27,568 nt of DNA from GCA-003244245 sp035276605 (GCA_035276605.1 DATELN010000234.1:1-27568); one strand, 5' to 3'; numbered from the stretch's first letter, positions 16,258 to 26,469 are shown. The notes: generated from the sequence alone by a model not told the origin. Numbers and translations are program-made.

Positions 16258-17343
16258 ATGCCTCAACCACCGGATTTTGATCGTGACCAGAGTCAATCTG
16301 ACCCGGTGTCAAAGCGCCAGCCCTCGAGTGTGCCTAAGCGCATGGGTGCAGGCGTCATTGCGATCGGCGCCTCTGCCGGTGGCGTGGAGGCACTCCAGGC
16401 GGTGGTGGCTGGACTACCGGTCGATTTGCCCGCTGTCGTGCTGGTCGTGTTGCACATTCCCCGGCAGGCGCCCAGTGCGCTGCCGGGCATCTTGGATCGC
16501 GCCGGGCCGCTGCCAGCCGTGGCAGCTCGGCATGGCATACCAGCGCGGCCAGGCACGATCTATGTGGCGCCCGCCGACCACCACTTGCTGATTCACGATG
16601 GACACCTGGAGCTGTCGGTCGGCCCCACGGAAAACGGTCACAGGCCGGCGATCGATCCACTATTTCGCTCCGTCGCGGTGGCGTTTGGGGTCGGCGCGAT
16701 CGGAGTTGTGCTGTCAGGCGCCCGGGATGATGGCGCCGCCGGGCTGACCGAGATCGTGAAGCGAGGTGGACAAGCTGTGGTGCAAGACCCTAACGAGGCG
16801 TTGCATCGATCGATGCCCGCCAGCGCACTAGAACATGTGACGACGGCCCACGTGCTCCCGGCCGCAAAGATCGGCACCTTGCTCGGCGAGTTGGTCGGTG
16901 AAGGCGCTGCGCCGATCGAGCTGCCTCGGCCCAATCCTGATCTCGCCGCTGAAAACGAGATCGCCACGCTGAGCTCGACGACTACCGAGGAGATGCAGTC
17001 GGCGCGACCTTCTGGGTTTTCCTGTCCGAGCTGTCAAGGCGTGCTGTTCATGGTCAACGGGGAGCCTGCCCCGCGCTACCGCTGCCGCGTTGGCCACGCG
17101 TGGTCACCTGGATCCTTGGTGGCGGAGCAGACGGTCGGGGTGGAAGAGGCGCTATGGGCAGCATTGCGCGCGCTGGAGGAGAATGCGGCCATGCACCTCC
17201 GGCTGGCCGAGGCCGCCGAACAACGCGAGCGGCACCGCGCCGCGACCCTCTACCGTGAGCAATATGAAAAAGGCAAAGCCGAGGCCACGCGCTTACGTGG
17301 GCTCATCGGCCGGGTCAGTACCGGGACGGAAGGCAAGTCATGA
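16258..17343 (+). CDS. CheB-type protein methylesterase without receiver domain
   Basis: From ATG 16258 the product is 361 residues. A CheB catalytic domain occupies about residues 30-215, with the triad Ser39 (GASAGG), His66 (LHIP) and Asp158 (SGARDDG). There is no N-terminal response-regulator domain, so it is not controlled by CheA phosphorylation in the usual way. After a linker, a C-terminal module has CPSC ... CRVGHAW, a possible zinc site, then helices likely to be a coiled coil. AGGCGGG lies 5 nt before 16258; an upstream in-frame start (16207) is possible. The CheR-PAS gene starts 32 bp downstream, so methylation and demethylation are encoded together. Confidence 0.88.
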   Translation: MPQPPDFDRDQSQSDPVSKRQPSSVPKRMGAGVIAIGASAGGVEALQAVVAGLPVDLPAVVLVVLHIPRQAPSALPGILDRAGPLPAVAARHGIPARPGTIYVAPADHHLLIHDGHLELSVGPTENGHRPAIDPLFRSVAVAFGVGAIGVVLSGARDDGAAGLTEIVKRGGQAVVQDPNEALHRSMPASALEHVTTAHVLPAAKIGTLLGELVGEGAAPIELPRPNPDLAAENEIATLSSTTTEEMQSARPSGFSCPSCQGVLFMVNGEPAPRYRCRVGHAWSPGSLVAEQTVGVEEALWAALRALEENAAMHLRLAEAAEQRERHRAATLYREQYEKGKAEATRLRGLIGRVSTGTEGKS

Positions 17344-17375
17344 CGAGCGTCAGCACCGCTAAACAGCAAGCCTAA

Positions 17376-19313
17376 GTGAGTGTTCTAACATCCCCGTTGC
17401 CGTGGAGGCGAGAGTTGTCGCAGCCCGATGCGTCATTCGAGGCGCTGTTGCTACATCTGAAAGAAAACCGTGGTTTCGACTTCACCGGCTATAAGCGTTC
17501 CAGCCTCACTCGCCGGGTCGACCGCAGGATGGATCAGGTTGGGGTGGAAAGCTACGCTGACTACCTCGACTACCTCGAAATGCACAGTGAAGAGTTTACC
17601 GCGCTGTTCAATACAATTTTGATCAATGTAACGGGTTTTTTCCGGGACGCCGAGGCATGGGATTACCTCCGGGCCGAAATTCTGCCGAGCATCTTAGAAG
17701 CCAAGGCGGCGGATGAAATAATACGGGTATGGAGCGCGGGCTGTGCATCCGGCGAAGAAGCTTATACCTTGGCCATGATACTGGCCGAGGCGCTGGGCGT
17801 GGAGGAGTTCCGCGCGCGCGTCAAGGTGTACGCCACCGACGTAGACGAGGAGGGCCTCAACTACGCTCGGCACGCGAGCTATGACGAACGGCAGGTTCGA
17901 ACCGTGCCGGCACCACTGCTGGAACGTTACTTTGATCAGGCGGGAGGTCGTTTTTCGTTCCGCAAAGATCTGCGCCGTTCGGTCATCTTCGGTCGCAATG
18001 ACCTCGTGCAGGACGCGCCGATCTCCAAGATTGACTTACTGGTGTGTCGCAACGCGCTGATGTATTTTAATGCGGAGACGCAGGCCCGCATCCTTTCTCG
18101 GCTGCACTTCGCGCTGGCTCCGGCCGGAGTGCTTTTCCTGGGCAAGGCCGAGATGCTACTATCCCATACCAAATTGTTTTATCCGATCGATCTCAAACGC
18201 AGAGTGTTCCGCAAGGTGGCAAACCCGATGCCAATAAACGGGAGGTTCCTGACCGAAGCTCCGCTGGCGCACGCCCGCCCACCAATAGGTGGTTTAGACT
18301 TGCTGCGTCACGCGGCGCTGCAGGCCAGCCCGCTGGCACAGGTAGTCGTCACCGCAGACGGCCTGATCGCGCTATGCAATCGGCAGGCAGAAGAAATGTT
18401 CGGCGTATCCAGTCGCGACGTGGGTAGGCCTTTCAGTGACGTCACACTTTCCTACCGTCCGGTAGAACTCCGTCACTATATCGAGCGCGCCCATGTCGAG
18501 CGGCGAATTATTCGCGTGACTGACGTCGACTATCTGCGCGGCAACGAAGCACTGCATCTCAATGTACAGATCACCCCGCTCGCCGATTCCGATGCCGGGC
18601 TGCTCGGCGTGATTCTGAACTTTCACGATGTCACCGAGTCACGCCGGCTGCGCGAGGAGTTGCAGCAAGCCAACCGCCAGCTCGAGACAGCTTACGAGGA
18701 GCTGCAGTCAACCAACGAGGAACTGGAAACAACTAACGAAGAACTTCAATCGACCGTTGAGGAACTGGAAACTACGAATGAGGAACTCCAGTCCACCAAC
18801 GAGGAACTGGAGACCATGAATGAGGAACTCCAGTCCACCAACGATGAGTTGCAAGCTATCAACGACGAGCTGCGTGACAGCACCGGCGAGCTGGACCACG
18901 CCAATCGATTCCTGGAGACGATCCTCACCGGCTTGCGTGCCGGAGTAACGGTACTGGATCCGGACATGCGGGTGCTTGTGTGGAATCGGCGCGCCGAAGA
19001 TCTGTGGGGGCTACGGCAAGAGGAGATCGTCGGCCAACATTTTCTCAACCTAGATATCGGCCTGCCGACGGCGCAGCTCCGTCCGTTGATCCGCCGGACC
19101 CTGGCGGGCGAGGCCGGCCCGCACGAGATGGTTCTCCCCGCGGTCAACCGGCGCGGGCGCACGATCCTGGTTCGGGTGGCGGGCAGCCCGCTTAGTGGCG
19201 CCGACGGCTCGGCTACTGGCGCCATCCTCCTCATGGAGCACGATGGCAACGCGCAACCTGACGACGGTGGTGTCGAGGTCGCCGCGCACGAGGACTCGTC
19301 CGAAGACAGCTGA
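17376..19313 (+). CDS. CheR methyltransferase - PAS - heptad coiled coil - PAS protein
   Basis: The 645-residue protein starts at GTG 17376. CheR_N (about residues 20-75) and the CheR SAM-dependent methyltransferase domain (about 85-280) show the SAM motif VWSAGCASGEEAYT (118 onward) and LLVCRNALMYF. A PAS domain follows (about 310-430), then nine near-perfect heptads (441-503; EELQSTN / EELETTN), and a second PAS (about 510-620). CheR methylates glutamates on chemoreceptors; here the heptad run, rich in paired Glu, resembles the signalling helices of receptors and might itself be a methylation target (inference). Paired with CheB upstream and a STAS gene downstream, it looks like a sensory switch, not motility. 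Confidence 0.9.
   Translation: MSVLTSPLPWRRELSQPDASFEALLLHLKENRGFDFTGYKRSSLTRRVDRRMDQVGVESYADYLDYLEMHSEEFTALFNTILINVTGFFRDAEAWDYLRAEILPSILEAKAADEIIRVWSAGCASGEEAYTLAMILAEALGVEEFRARVKVYATDVDEEGLNYARHASYDERQVRTVPAPLLERYFDQAGGRFSFRKDLRRSVIFGRNDLVQDAPISKIDLLVCRNALMYFNAETQARILSRLHFALAPAGVLFLGKAEMLLSHTKLFYPIDLKRRVFRKVANPMPINGRFLTEAPLAHARPPIGGLDLLRHAALQASPLAQVVVTADGLIALCNRQAEEMFGVSSRDVGRPFSDVTLSYRPVELRHYIERAHVERRIIRVTDVDYLRGNEALHLNVQITPLADSDAGLLGVILNFHDVTESRRLREELQQANRQLETAYEELQSTNEELETTNEELQSTVEELETTNEELQSTNEELETMNEELQSTNDELQAINDELRDSTGELDHANRFLETILTGLRAGVTVLDPDMRVLVWNRRAEDLWGLRQEEIVGQHFLNLDIGLPTAQLRPLIRRTLAGEAGPHEMVLPAVNRRGRTILVRVAGSPLSGADGSATGAILLMEHDGNAQPDDGGVEVAAHEDSSEDS
18696..18884 (+). repeat. 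Nine 21-bp heptad-coding repeats in the CheR-PAS gene
   Basis: Codons 441-503 form nine 7-residue units (consensus EEL-Q/E-S/T-T-N). Copies 5 and 7 and their flanks are nearly identical in DNA as well (GAGGAACTCCAGTCCACCAA recurs), which points to recent duplication or slippage. The encoded helix would be a continuous coiled coil between two PAS domains. Confidence 0.9.
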
Positions 19314-19433
19314 GCACCGCGTCACCCATTCGAATTTCGTACATCATTGTCATCAATACAGGTTTGCGGCACAGTAGGTGGGACTCCTACACAGACGCTG
19401 GCCGCGCGTGCCGTCTGAGGAGGTGAGGCTCGG

Positions 19434-19808
19434 GTGACCCACGAAAGCGCAGACAAACTGCCTCAACCTCAACGGCCCAGACCTGTCGACACCACCGGGC
19501 TGCTCTCCGTGGTGGTGCAGGAACTCCACCATGCAATTTCGGTGATCCACGTTGTCGGCGAGGTGGATATGGCCACCGGACCAGCGCTACAGAACCACGT
19601 CGACAGAGTGCTGGCCACCCGACCGCAGCGGCTGATCATCGATCTCAGCCAAGTATCGTTCATGGGCTCGACCGCGCTATCCGTGCTGCTCAGTGCCCGG
19701 CACGTCGCTGCGCAGCAAAACACCACGGTGCACCTCAGAGGTACCGACCGGCGCGCGGTGGCTATTCCACTGCGGATCACCGGGATCGACCGTTTGTTCG
19801 ACGTCTGA
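19434..19808 (+). CDS. STAS-domain anti-sigma factor antagonist
   Basis: The 124-residue product has about 25 disordered residues and a single STAS domain. The phospho-acceptor region reads VSFMGSTALSVLL, where the family usually has FMDSSGL; the Ser is retained but the preceding Asp is Gly. Such proteins bind RsbW-like kinases when unphosphorylated and so free a sigma factor. GTG 19434 has AGGAGG 10 nt upstream. It lies 120 bp after the CheR-PAS gene on the same strand and could be the partner of the STAS-HATPase fusion encoded at 15285-16121. Confidence 0.88.
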   Translation: MTHESADKLPQPQRPRPVDTTGLLSVVVQELHHAISVIHVVGEVDMATGPALQNHVDRVLATRPQRLIIDLSQVSFMGSTALSVLLSARHVAAQQNTTVHLRGTDRRAVAIPLRITGIDRLFDV

Positions 19809-19813
19809 CATGA

Positions 19814-19880
19814 CATGATCGCCGTTTGGGTGCCTCGGGCGACTATTCTTGTCGTTCCCCACACCCAAACAGCGATCATG
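19814..19880. terminator. 67-bp hairpin between the STAS gene and the 58-residue ORF
   Basis: The 19-nt arms 19814-19832 and 19862-19880 (CATGATCGC ... GTTTGGGTG) are inverted copies with one mismatch. Inside, CGAC (19840-19843) pairs with GTCG (19851-19854) around a TATTCTT loop. It starts 6 nt after the STAS stop and ends 16 nt before the stop of the minus-strand small ORF. A bidirectional terminator is likely; a dispersed repeat is also possible. Confidence 0.65.
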
Positions 19881-19895
19881 CTGCGGAAACCTGCG

Positions 19896-20072
19896 TCAGG
19901 TGGCAGGAGTCTGCGGCGTGTCTTCGTCTTTGCCCACCGAGCCCGGCGGCATACCCTTCCCCTTTTCGCGTCCAGTACCTACGTCCGCATCCTCGGGGAC
20001 ACCTGCGGGATATGCGCCACCCCGCGCCTTTTCGATCGTTTCTTCCGGGTTTTCTTTTTCATAGTCTTCCAT
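19896..20072 (-). CDS. 58-residue hydrophilic small protein
   Basis: On the minus strand, ATG 20072 is preceded by GGAGG with a 5-nt spacer and opens a frame of 58 codons ending in TGA at 19896. The product (MEDYEKENPEETIEKARGG start) is rich in Glu, Lys, Gly and Pro, has no hydrophobic stretch and no Cys, and is probably disordered. It lies 31 bp downstream of the SDR gene, so the two are probably cotranscribed, and the hairpin at 19814-19880 follows it. Family not recognised; the composition recalls small stress-associated hydrophilic proteins, but this is only a resemblance. Confidence 0.72.
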   Translation of the reverse strand: MEDYEKENPEETIEKARGGAYPAGVPEDADVGTGREKGKGMPPGSVGKDEDTPQTPAT

Positions 20073-20103
20073 GCAAACCTCCGACGTGATGATTGATGTA
20101 CCG

Positions 20104-20919
20104 CTACTCCCCCGAGCCGGGCTCTGCCATCTGGCGGTGCGCGGCGGCCTTCAATTTGTCGGGGAGGACCTTGCTGGCGGCGCCTTGCGCCTTCGTCGTC
20201 ACCGACCCAGCAATGATCTTTTCTTCACCGCTCATGAGAGCGTCGAAGCCTTGTTTGGCGACCTGGGCCGGGTCGTCCTTGTTGGCTTGACCGACCTTCG
20301 TATCCTCCATGTCGGCACGATGGAAGAAGTCGGTGTCAGTCGGGCCAGGCATCAGGGATGTAACCGAGACGTTCGTGTCTTTGAGTTCGTTTTGCAGCGC
20401 TTGGGCAAACGACTGCAGGAATGACTTCGAGGCGTTGTAGACCGCCTGAAAGGAGCCCGGCATGGTGGACGCGATGGACGAGGTGATGAGCACTTTTCCG
20501 TCATCGCGTATGACCATGTCTTTGAGTAGTCGCTTTGCCAGGTGCACGGTCGACCTGATGTTGACGTCGATGATTTTGATCTCATCACCGAGGTCAGTGT
20601 CGACGAACGCGCCGCCTTGCCCGACGCCGGCATTCAGGGCGGCAGCGCTCACCGGCCGCCCAGTCGAGGTGATCGCAGCGTAGAGGCGTTCCACTCCGTC
20701 GTAGCTACTGAGGTCGGCGTCGACCCACTGCACGTGGGCACCGGTTGAGCGCAGTTGCTCAGCGGCTGCACCCAGTCGGCCATTCTCTGCGTTGACCAGG
20801 ATGTCGAAGCCGTTGTCGGCGAAAACCTTGGCGAGTTCAAAACCGATGCCGCTGGAGGCACCGGTCACCACAGCCAGTGGCCTGCTCCCGGATGCGGGTG
20901 AGCCGCGGGACTCGGTCAT
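20104..20919 (-). CDS. Short-chain dehydrogenase/reductase (classical SDR)
   Basis: The 271-residue protein is a Rossmann-fold NAD(P)H oxidoreductase. The cofactor motif TGASSGIG is at residues 19-26, NAG at 96-98, and the catalytic set Asn120, Ser148, Tyr161 and Lys165 has the usual spacing. Substrate is unknown. No Shine-Dalgarno precedes the ATG at 20919, but a SigF/SigB-like promoter candidate lies immediately upstream, which would give an almost leaderless mRNA. It is 30 bp after the last formate dehydrogenase gene, so readthrough from that operon is also possible. A C-terminal extension (after about 240) is rich in Ala and Lys. Confidence 0.9.
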   Translation of the reverse strand: MTESRGSPASGSRPLAVVTGASSGIGFELAKVFADNGFDILVNAENGRLGAAAEQLRSTGAHVQWVDADLSSYDGVERLYAAITSTGRPVSAAALNAGVGQGGAFVDTDLGDEIKIIDVNIRSTVHLAKRLLKDMVIRDDGKVLITSSIASTMPGSFQAVYNASKSFLQSFAQALQNELKDTNVSVTSLMPGPTDTDFFHRADMEDTKVGQANKDDPAQVAKQGFDALMSGEEKIIAGSVTTKAQGAASKVLPDKLKAAAHRQMAEPGSGE

Positions 20920-20929
20920 GTACGGAGAG

Positions 20930-20954
20930 GTACCCGTCGACCGCGCGGCCTAAC
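20930..20954 (-). promoter_or_regulatory. Candidate SigF/SigB-type promoter for the SDR gene
   Basis: On the minus strand GTTA (20954-20951), a 15-nt spacer and GGGTAC (20935-20930) come close to the actinobacterial general-stress consensus GTTT-N15-GGGTAT. The -10 box ends 10 nt before the ATG, and there is no ribosome-binding site, which fits leaderless expression. Match is imperfect at two positions. Confidence 0.35.
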
Positions 20955-21902
20955 CGTCGGTCGGTGGGAGGTTCTGGACGTGCTGGAATCCGAAGCGGCC
21001 TTTGATGCAGAGATGACCGTGGGTGACGCTGTGATCCGACGGTGAGGTCACGTTGACGATTTGGCCGCGCTGGACGTGAAGTTCCAGGTTGCACCCCACG
21101 CCGCAGAATGAGCAGATCGTGGTGGTAACGGTCTCCGCTTCGGGATTCCACTGTCCGGATTCCCGCAGCTGATGTTCGCGAACTGACTTCAACGCGCCGG
21201 TCGGGCACACGCCGATGCAGTTGCCGCAGTAAACGCAGGCCGAGTCGGGCAGTTCGACGTTGTATTCGGTGGCGATGCGGGTGTCGAAGCCGCGGCCGGC
21301 CGCGGATATGGCAAAGGTGAACTGAGCGTCGGTACCGCATGCTTTGACGCACTTATAGCAGATGATGCAGCGGGAGTAGTCGCGCACGTAAAGGTCGTTG
21401 TCGATCTTGATAGGTTGTGCGACGGTCTCCGCGGTGGCGCCGTCCGGAATGTGGTGGTGTCCCGCATGGCGGCGGTCCCGATCGCCGGTCGGAGCGGTGG
21501 GGGGGCCGTAGCGTTGCGGGTCGACGGCGTAGGAGGCTATCCACCGCTGCACGTCATCGCCCGCTTGGGACAGATCGACCGACGAGGCGAGCAGTTCCAG
21601 CACCATACGCCTGCTGTGGCGCACCCGTTCGGTGTTGGTGCGCACCTGCATGCCGTCCTCGACCTTGCGCGCGCAGGACGGAACCAGCACCCGGGAGCCC
21701 TCGAGTTCCACGACGCACACCCGGCAGGCGTTGATCGGGGTTAGGTTCGGCGCCCAGCAAAGCGTCGGGGTGTCAGCTTGCGCGGCATCGCCGGCAGCGT
21801 GCAGCGCCTCCAGGATTGTCGAGCCCTCGGGGACGCGGACCTCCCGGCCGTCCAGGGTGATCGTTACCAGCCGGCGGATCGCACCGAGCATCACGGTGGT
21901 CG

Positions 21903-21906
<4 letters not shown>
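20950..21906 (-). CDS. Formate dehydrogenase NuoG-like ferredoxin subunit carrying the Mo-enzyme [4Fe-4S] domain
   Basis: The 318-residue protein starts at GTG 21906, overlapping the NuoEF stop (GTGA). Domains in order: [2Fe-2S] ferredoxin (Cys50, 61, 64, 78); a linker lacking the His/Cys motif of NuoG; a two-cluster ferredoxin (Cys180/183/186/190 and Cys224/227/230/234); and a molybdopterin-oxidoreductase [4Fe-4S] domain (Cys265, 268, 272, 300, with Lys302 in CIKG). It stops right after that domain, where the catalytic part would normally follow. The missing part is the separate gene at 23641-25545. It should wire electrons between the Mo site and the NuoEF flavin subunit. The frame extends upstream to 22944 only as a shadow of the NuoEF gene. 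Confidence 0.88.
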
Positions 21907-23630
<1,724 letters not shown>

Positions 23631-23640
23631 AAACCACTCC

Positions 23641-25545
23641 TTACCCGCTGGCCGGAACCAGCTTCTCGATCCGGATCGCGGTGGCCTTGAATTCCGAGGT
23701 GCCCGACTTCGGATCCCACGCATCGTTGGTGATCACGTTGGTGTCTACCTGTTCGGAAAAGTGCGGGGTGAACGACGCCAACCCGGGCCGCAGCGACGGG
23801 TCGAACGCCACCGGCGCCTCCACCGATCCACGGCGCGAGCTGACCCGCACCCGCTCGCCGTCGGCGATGCCCAGTTTCGCGGCGTCCGTCGCATCCATCC
23901 GCAACGCCTCCCTGCGGCGCATCGGCGAGGCGTACCCCCCGCTTTGCACCCCGGAGTTGTAGGCGTCGAGCAACCGGACGGTGGTCAGCCGGATCGGGAA
24001 CTCCTCAGTCAGCTCGTCCACCGGTGGTACCTGCTCCACCGGCACGAACGGCGCCGCCGGTCCCCGCAGCGCCGGGTCCGTTTCCCACAGCCGGGCGTGC
24101 ATCAATGAGGTGCCCGGGTGGTCCTCGGACGGGCAGGGCCACTGCAGCCCGCCCAGCGCGTCTAGCCGCGGGTAGGACATGCCGCGGTGCCATTTCAGCG
24201 ACAGCGAACGCAGCTCGTCCCACACCTGCTCGGCGCTGGGGCGGCCCCAGTCATGGCCCAACCGCTGCGCCAGCGCGCACAGGATGTGAGTGTCCGGCCA
24301 CGCCTGGCCGGGCGGGTCGATCGCCTGGCGTACCCGCTGCACCCGCCGCTCGCTGTTGGTGACAGTGCCCTCGTACTCGCACCAGTCAGCTGCCGCCGGC
24401 AACACCACGTCAGCCAGTTCGGCGGTCGCGGTCCGGAAAATGTCCTGCACGACCAGGACATCCAAGCCTTTCAACAGCTGGCGAGCGTGCGCGGCGTTGG
24501 CCTCCGACTCGGCCGGGTTCTCCCCGATGCAATACAGCGCGCGCAGCTCACCGCCGTCCATCGCCTCAAACATCTGCGAAAGGTGCATCCCTGGCTTAGG
24601 TGAGATCACGGTGCCCCAGGCGTTTTCGTAGCGTGCCCGGGCTTCGTCGTCACCCAGGTCGTAGCCGCCAGGCAGCTTGGCCGGGATGGCGCCCATATCA
24701 CCGCCGCCCTGGACGTTGTTCTGTCCGCGCAATGGGCACAGGCCCGAGCCGTAACGGCCGACATGCCCGGTCAGCAGCGCCAGGTTGATCAGCGCATAAA
24801 CGTTGTCGGCGGCGTTGTGGTGCTCGGTGATCCCCAGCGTCCAGCACAGCTGCGCCCGGTCAGCTCGCGCGTAGGCATGCGCCAGCTGCTTGATCAGCTC
24901 CGCGGGAACCCTGGTGATCTCCTCAGCACGCTGGAGCGTGTAGGACTCGACCGAGTTTCGGTAGTCCGCGAAACCGGTAGTCGCCCGGTCGATGAACGTC
25001 TGGTTCTGCAACCCGGCCACGATGATCTCCCGGCCAATCGCGTTGGCCAGCGCGATGTCTGTCCCGACGTCTAGGCCCAGCCAACCCTCGGCCCACTGGG
25101 CCGTGCTGGTCCGCCGGGGATCTACCGAGTACAGCCGCGCGCCGCGCTTGAGTCCCTGTAGCACGTGGTGGAAAAAGATCGGGTGCGTTTCACGCGCGTT
25201 GGAACCCCAGAGCACGATGAGGTCGGCGTGCTCGGCTTCGAGATAGCTACTCGTGCCGCCACCGGCACCGAAGACTGTCGTCAGACCGACGACGCTGGGA
25301 GCATGTCAAGTACGGTTGCAGCTGTCGACGTTGTTGCTGCCCATCACCACCCGGGCGAACTTCTGCGCGGTGTAGTTCATCTCATTAGTAGCCTTCGAGC
25401 AACTGAACATGCCGAACGCATGACCGCGGTGGCGGGCGAACCCGGTTGCGGCGCGGTCCAACGCCTCGTCCCAGCTCGCCGGTCGTAGCTGCCCAGCGTC
25501 CCGGACCAGCGGTTCGGTCAGGCGTACATGCCGGAACTTGCTCAT
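23641..25545 (-). CDS. fdhF: Selenocysteine-containing formate dehydrogenase catalytic subunit (UGA = Sec80)
   Basis: Two ORFs on the minus strand, 25545-25306 and 25305-23641, are in the same frame and separated only by a TGA at 25308-25306. The protein reads NNVDSCNRT, then UGA, then HAPSVVG, matching the Cys/Sec-His active site of molybdenum formate dehydrogenases. Reading UGA as Sec gives a continuous 634-residue bis-MGD catalytic subunit: Mo domains (about 20-510) and a molydop-binding C-terminal domain (about 525-630). The usual N-terminal [4Fe-4S] domain is absent; it is on the NuoG-like subunit. A SECIS-like hairpin follows the UGA. ATG 25545 has AAAGG 7 nt upstream. The alternative, a split pseudogene, would need a chance stop at the catalytic codon in an otherwise intact gene. 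Confidence 0.9.
25277..25293 (-). promoter_or_regulatory. Bacterial SECIS-like hairpin directing Sec insertion
   Basis: In the mRNA, GUCGUC and GACGAC form a 6-bp stem closing a GGUCU loop (25287-25283). The loop begins 18 nt after the UGA, the same distance as in the E. coli fdhF SECIS as I recall it, and contains the GU that SelB contacts. Part of the loop encodes the conserved Gly-Leu, so some similarity follows from protein homology, but the pairing stem does not. Confidence 0.8.
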
Positions 25546-25584
25546 CAGCGGGCCTTTCTGGGGTGTGCGAAACTGAATCAGCTT

Positions 25585-25600
25585 GGATTGAGCGTAATCC
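25585..25600. promoter_or_regulatory. Inverted repeat in the fdhF / fdhD divergent spacer
   Basis: GGATT (25585-25589) and AATCC (25596-25600) form a 5+5 bp dyad around GAGCGT in the 81-bp region between the two divergent start codons. Its place suggests an operator shared by both promoters. The core resembles a T-N11-A LysR-type site, but the regulator is unknown. Confidence 0.3.
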
Positions 25601-25626
25601 TCTGGGGCGCGGACGGCGGTTAGGCA

Positions 25627-26469
25627 ATGGGGCGGCTAACGGTGCGCCATCCCGTGTTGCGGCTGTCCGCTGGGCACACCAGCAGCCTGCCCGACCGGCT
25701 GGCCGTCGAGGAACCAATGGAGCTGCGGGTGGACGGCCGCGCGCTGACGGTCACCATGCGCACGCCAGGTCACGACGTAGAGCTGGTGCACGGGTTCCTG
25801 CTGACCGAGGGCGTGATCGGGGCGGTGAGTGACGTTGTCACCGCCCGGTACTGCGACTCCGTCGATGGCAATGGGCGCAACACTTACAACGTGCTGGACG
25901 TGGCGCTCGCGCCCGGCGTTGGCGCGCCAGACAGGTCGGTAGATCGCAACTTCTACACCACCTCATCCTGCGGTGTGTGTGGCAAGGCCTCGCTCGACGC
26001 GGTGCGGCTGCGCAGCCGGTTCTCCGTTGACGAAGACCTCGTGCAGGTCACCCCACAGACGTTGTTCGCGCTGCCCGACGCGCTGCGCGCCGGCCAGCGG
26101 CTGTTCGACTCCACCGGGGGCCTGCACGCGGCCGGCCTATTCACCGCCGAGGGCCGCCTGCTCGTCGTGCGGGAAGACGTGGGACGGCACAACGCGGTGG
26201 ACAAGGTGCTCGGCTGGGCGTTGCTCAACGACCGCATCCCGGGGCGTGGCTGCATCCTCATGGTGTCTGGGCGGGCATCGTTCGAGCTTGTCCAGAAGGC
26301 AGTCATGGCTGGGGTGCCGCTGCTCGCGGCCGTTTCCGCCCCCTCATCGCTGGCCGTCGAGCTGGCCGCCGAGTCCGGGATGACCCTCGTCGGGTTCCTG
26401 CGCGGCACCACGATGAATGTCTACACCGGGGCTGAGCGGATCATGACAGCCTCCGCGTCGCGGAACTAA
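25627..26469 (+). CDS. fdhD: Formate dehydrogenase accessory sulfurtransferase FdhD
   Basis: The 280-residue protein matches FdhD, which passes sulfur from the cysteine desulfurase to the bis-MGD cofactor and is required for formate dehydrogenase activity. The reactive Cys pair is Cys115 and Cys118 in SCGVCGK. Other family signatures are the STGGLHAAGLF region, VREDVGRHNAVDKVLG and the late GFLRGTTMNVY segment. ATG 25627 lies 81 bp from the divergent fdhF start, so the enzyme and its maturation factor share a regulatory region. Length and motifs are complete. Confidence 0.93.
   Translation: MGRLTVRHPVLRLSAGHTSSLPDRLAVEEPMELRVDGRALTVTMRTPGHDVELVHGFLLTEGVIGAVSDVVTARYCDSVDGNGRNTYNVLDVALAPGVGAPDRSVDRNFYTTSSCGVCGKASLDAVRLRSRFSVDEDLVQVTPQTLFALPDALRAGQRLFDSTGGLHAAGLFTAEGRLLVVREDVGRHNAVDKVLGWALLNDRIPGRGCILMVSGRASFELVQKAVMAGVPLLAAVSAPSSLAVELAAESGMTLVGFLRGTTMNVYTGAERIMTASASRN

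Noticed and set aside
18696..18884. Repeat array as CRISPR
   Set aside because: The 21-bp units are contiguous without spacers and encode in-frame coiled-coil heptads.
23641..25545. Formate dehydrogenase catalytic gene as two genes or a pseudogene with a nonsense mutation
   Set aside because: Both parts are in one frame, the stop is UGA at the catalytic Cys/Sec codon, a SECIS-like hairpin follows, and no other lesion is seen.
25215..25545. GTG at 25215 as the start of an independent shorter protein
   Set aside because: It begins in the middle of the conserved Mo domain (LWGSNARETHP) and has no ribosome-binding site; it is an internal codon.
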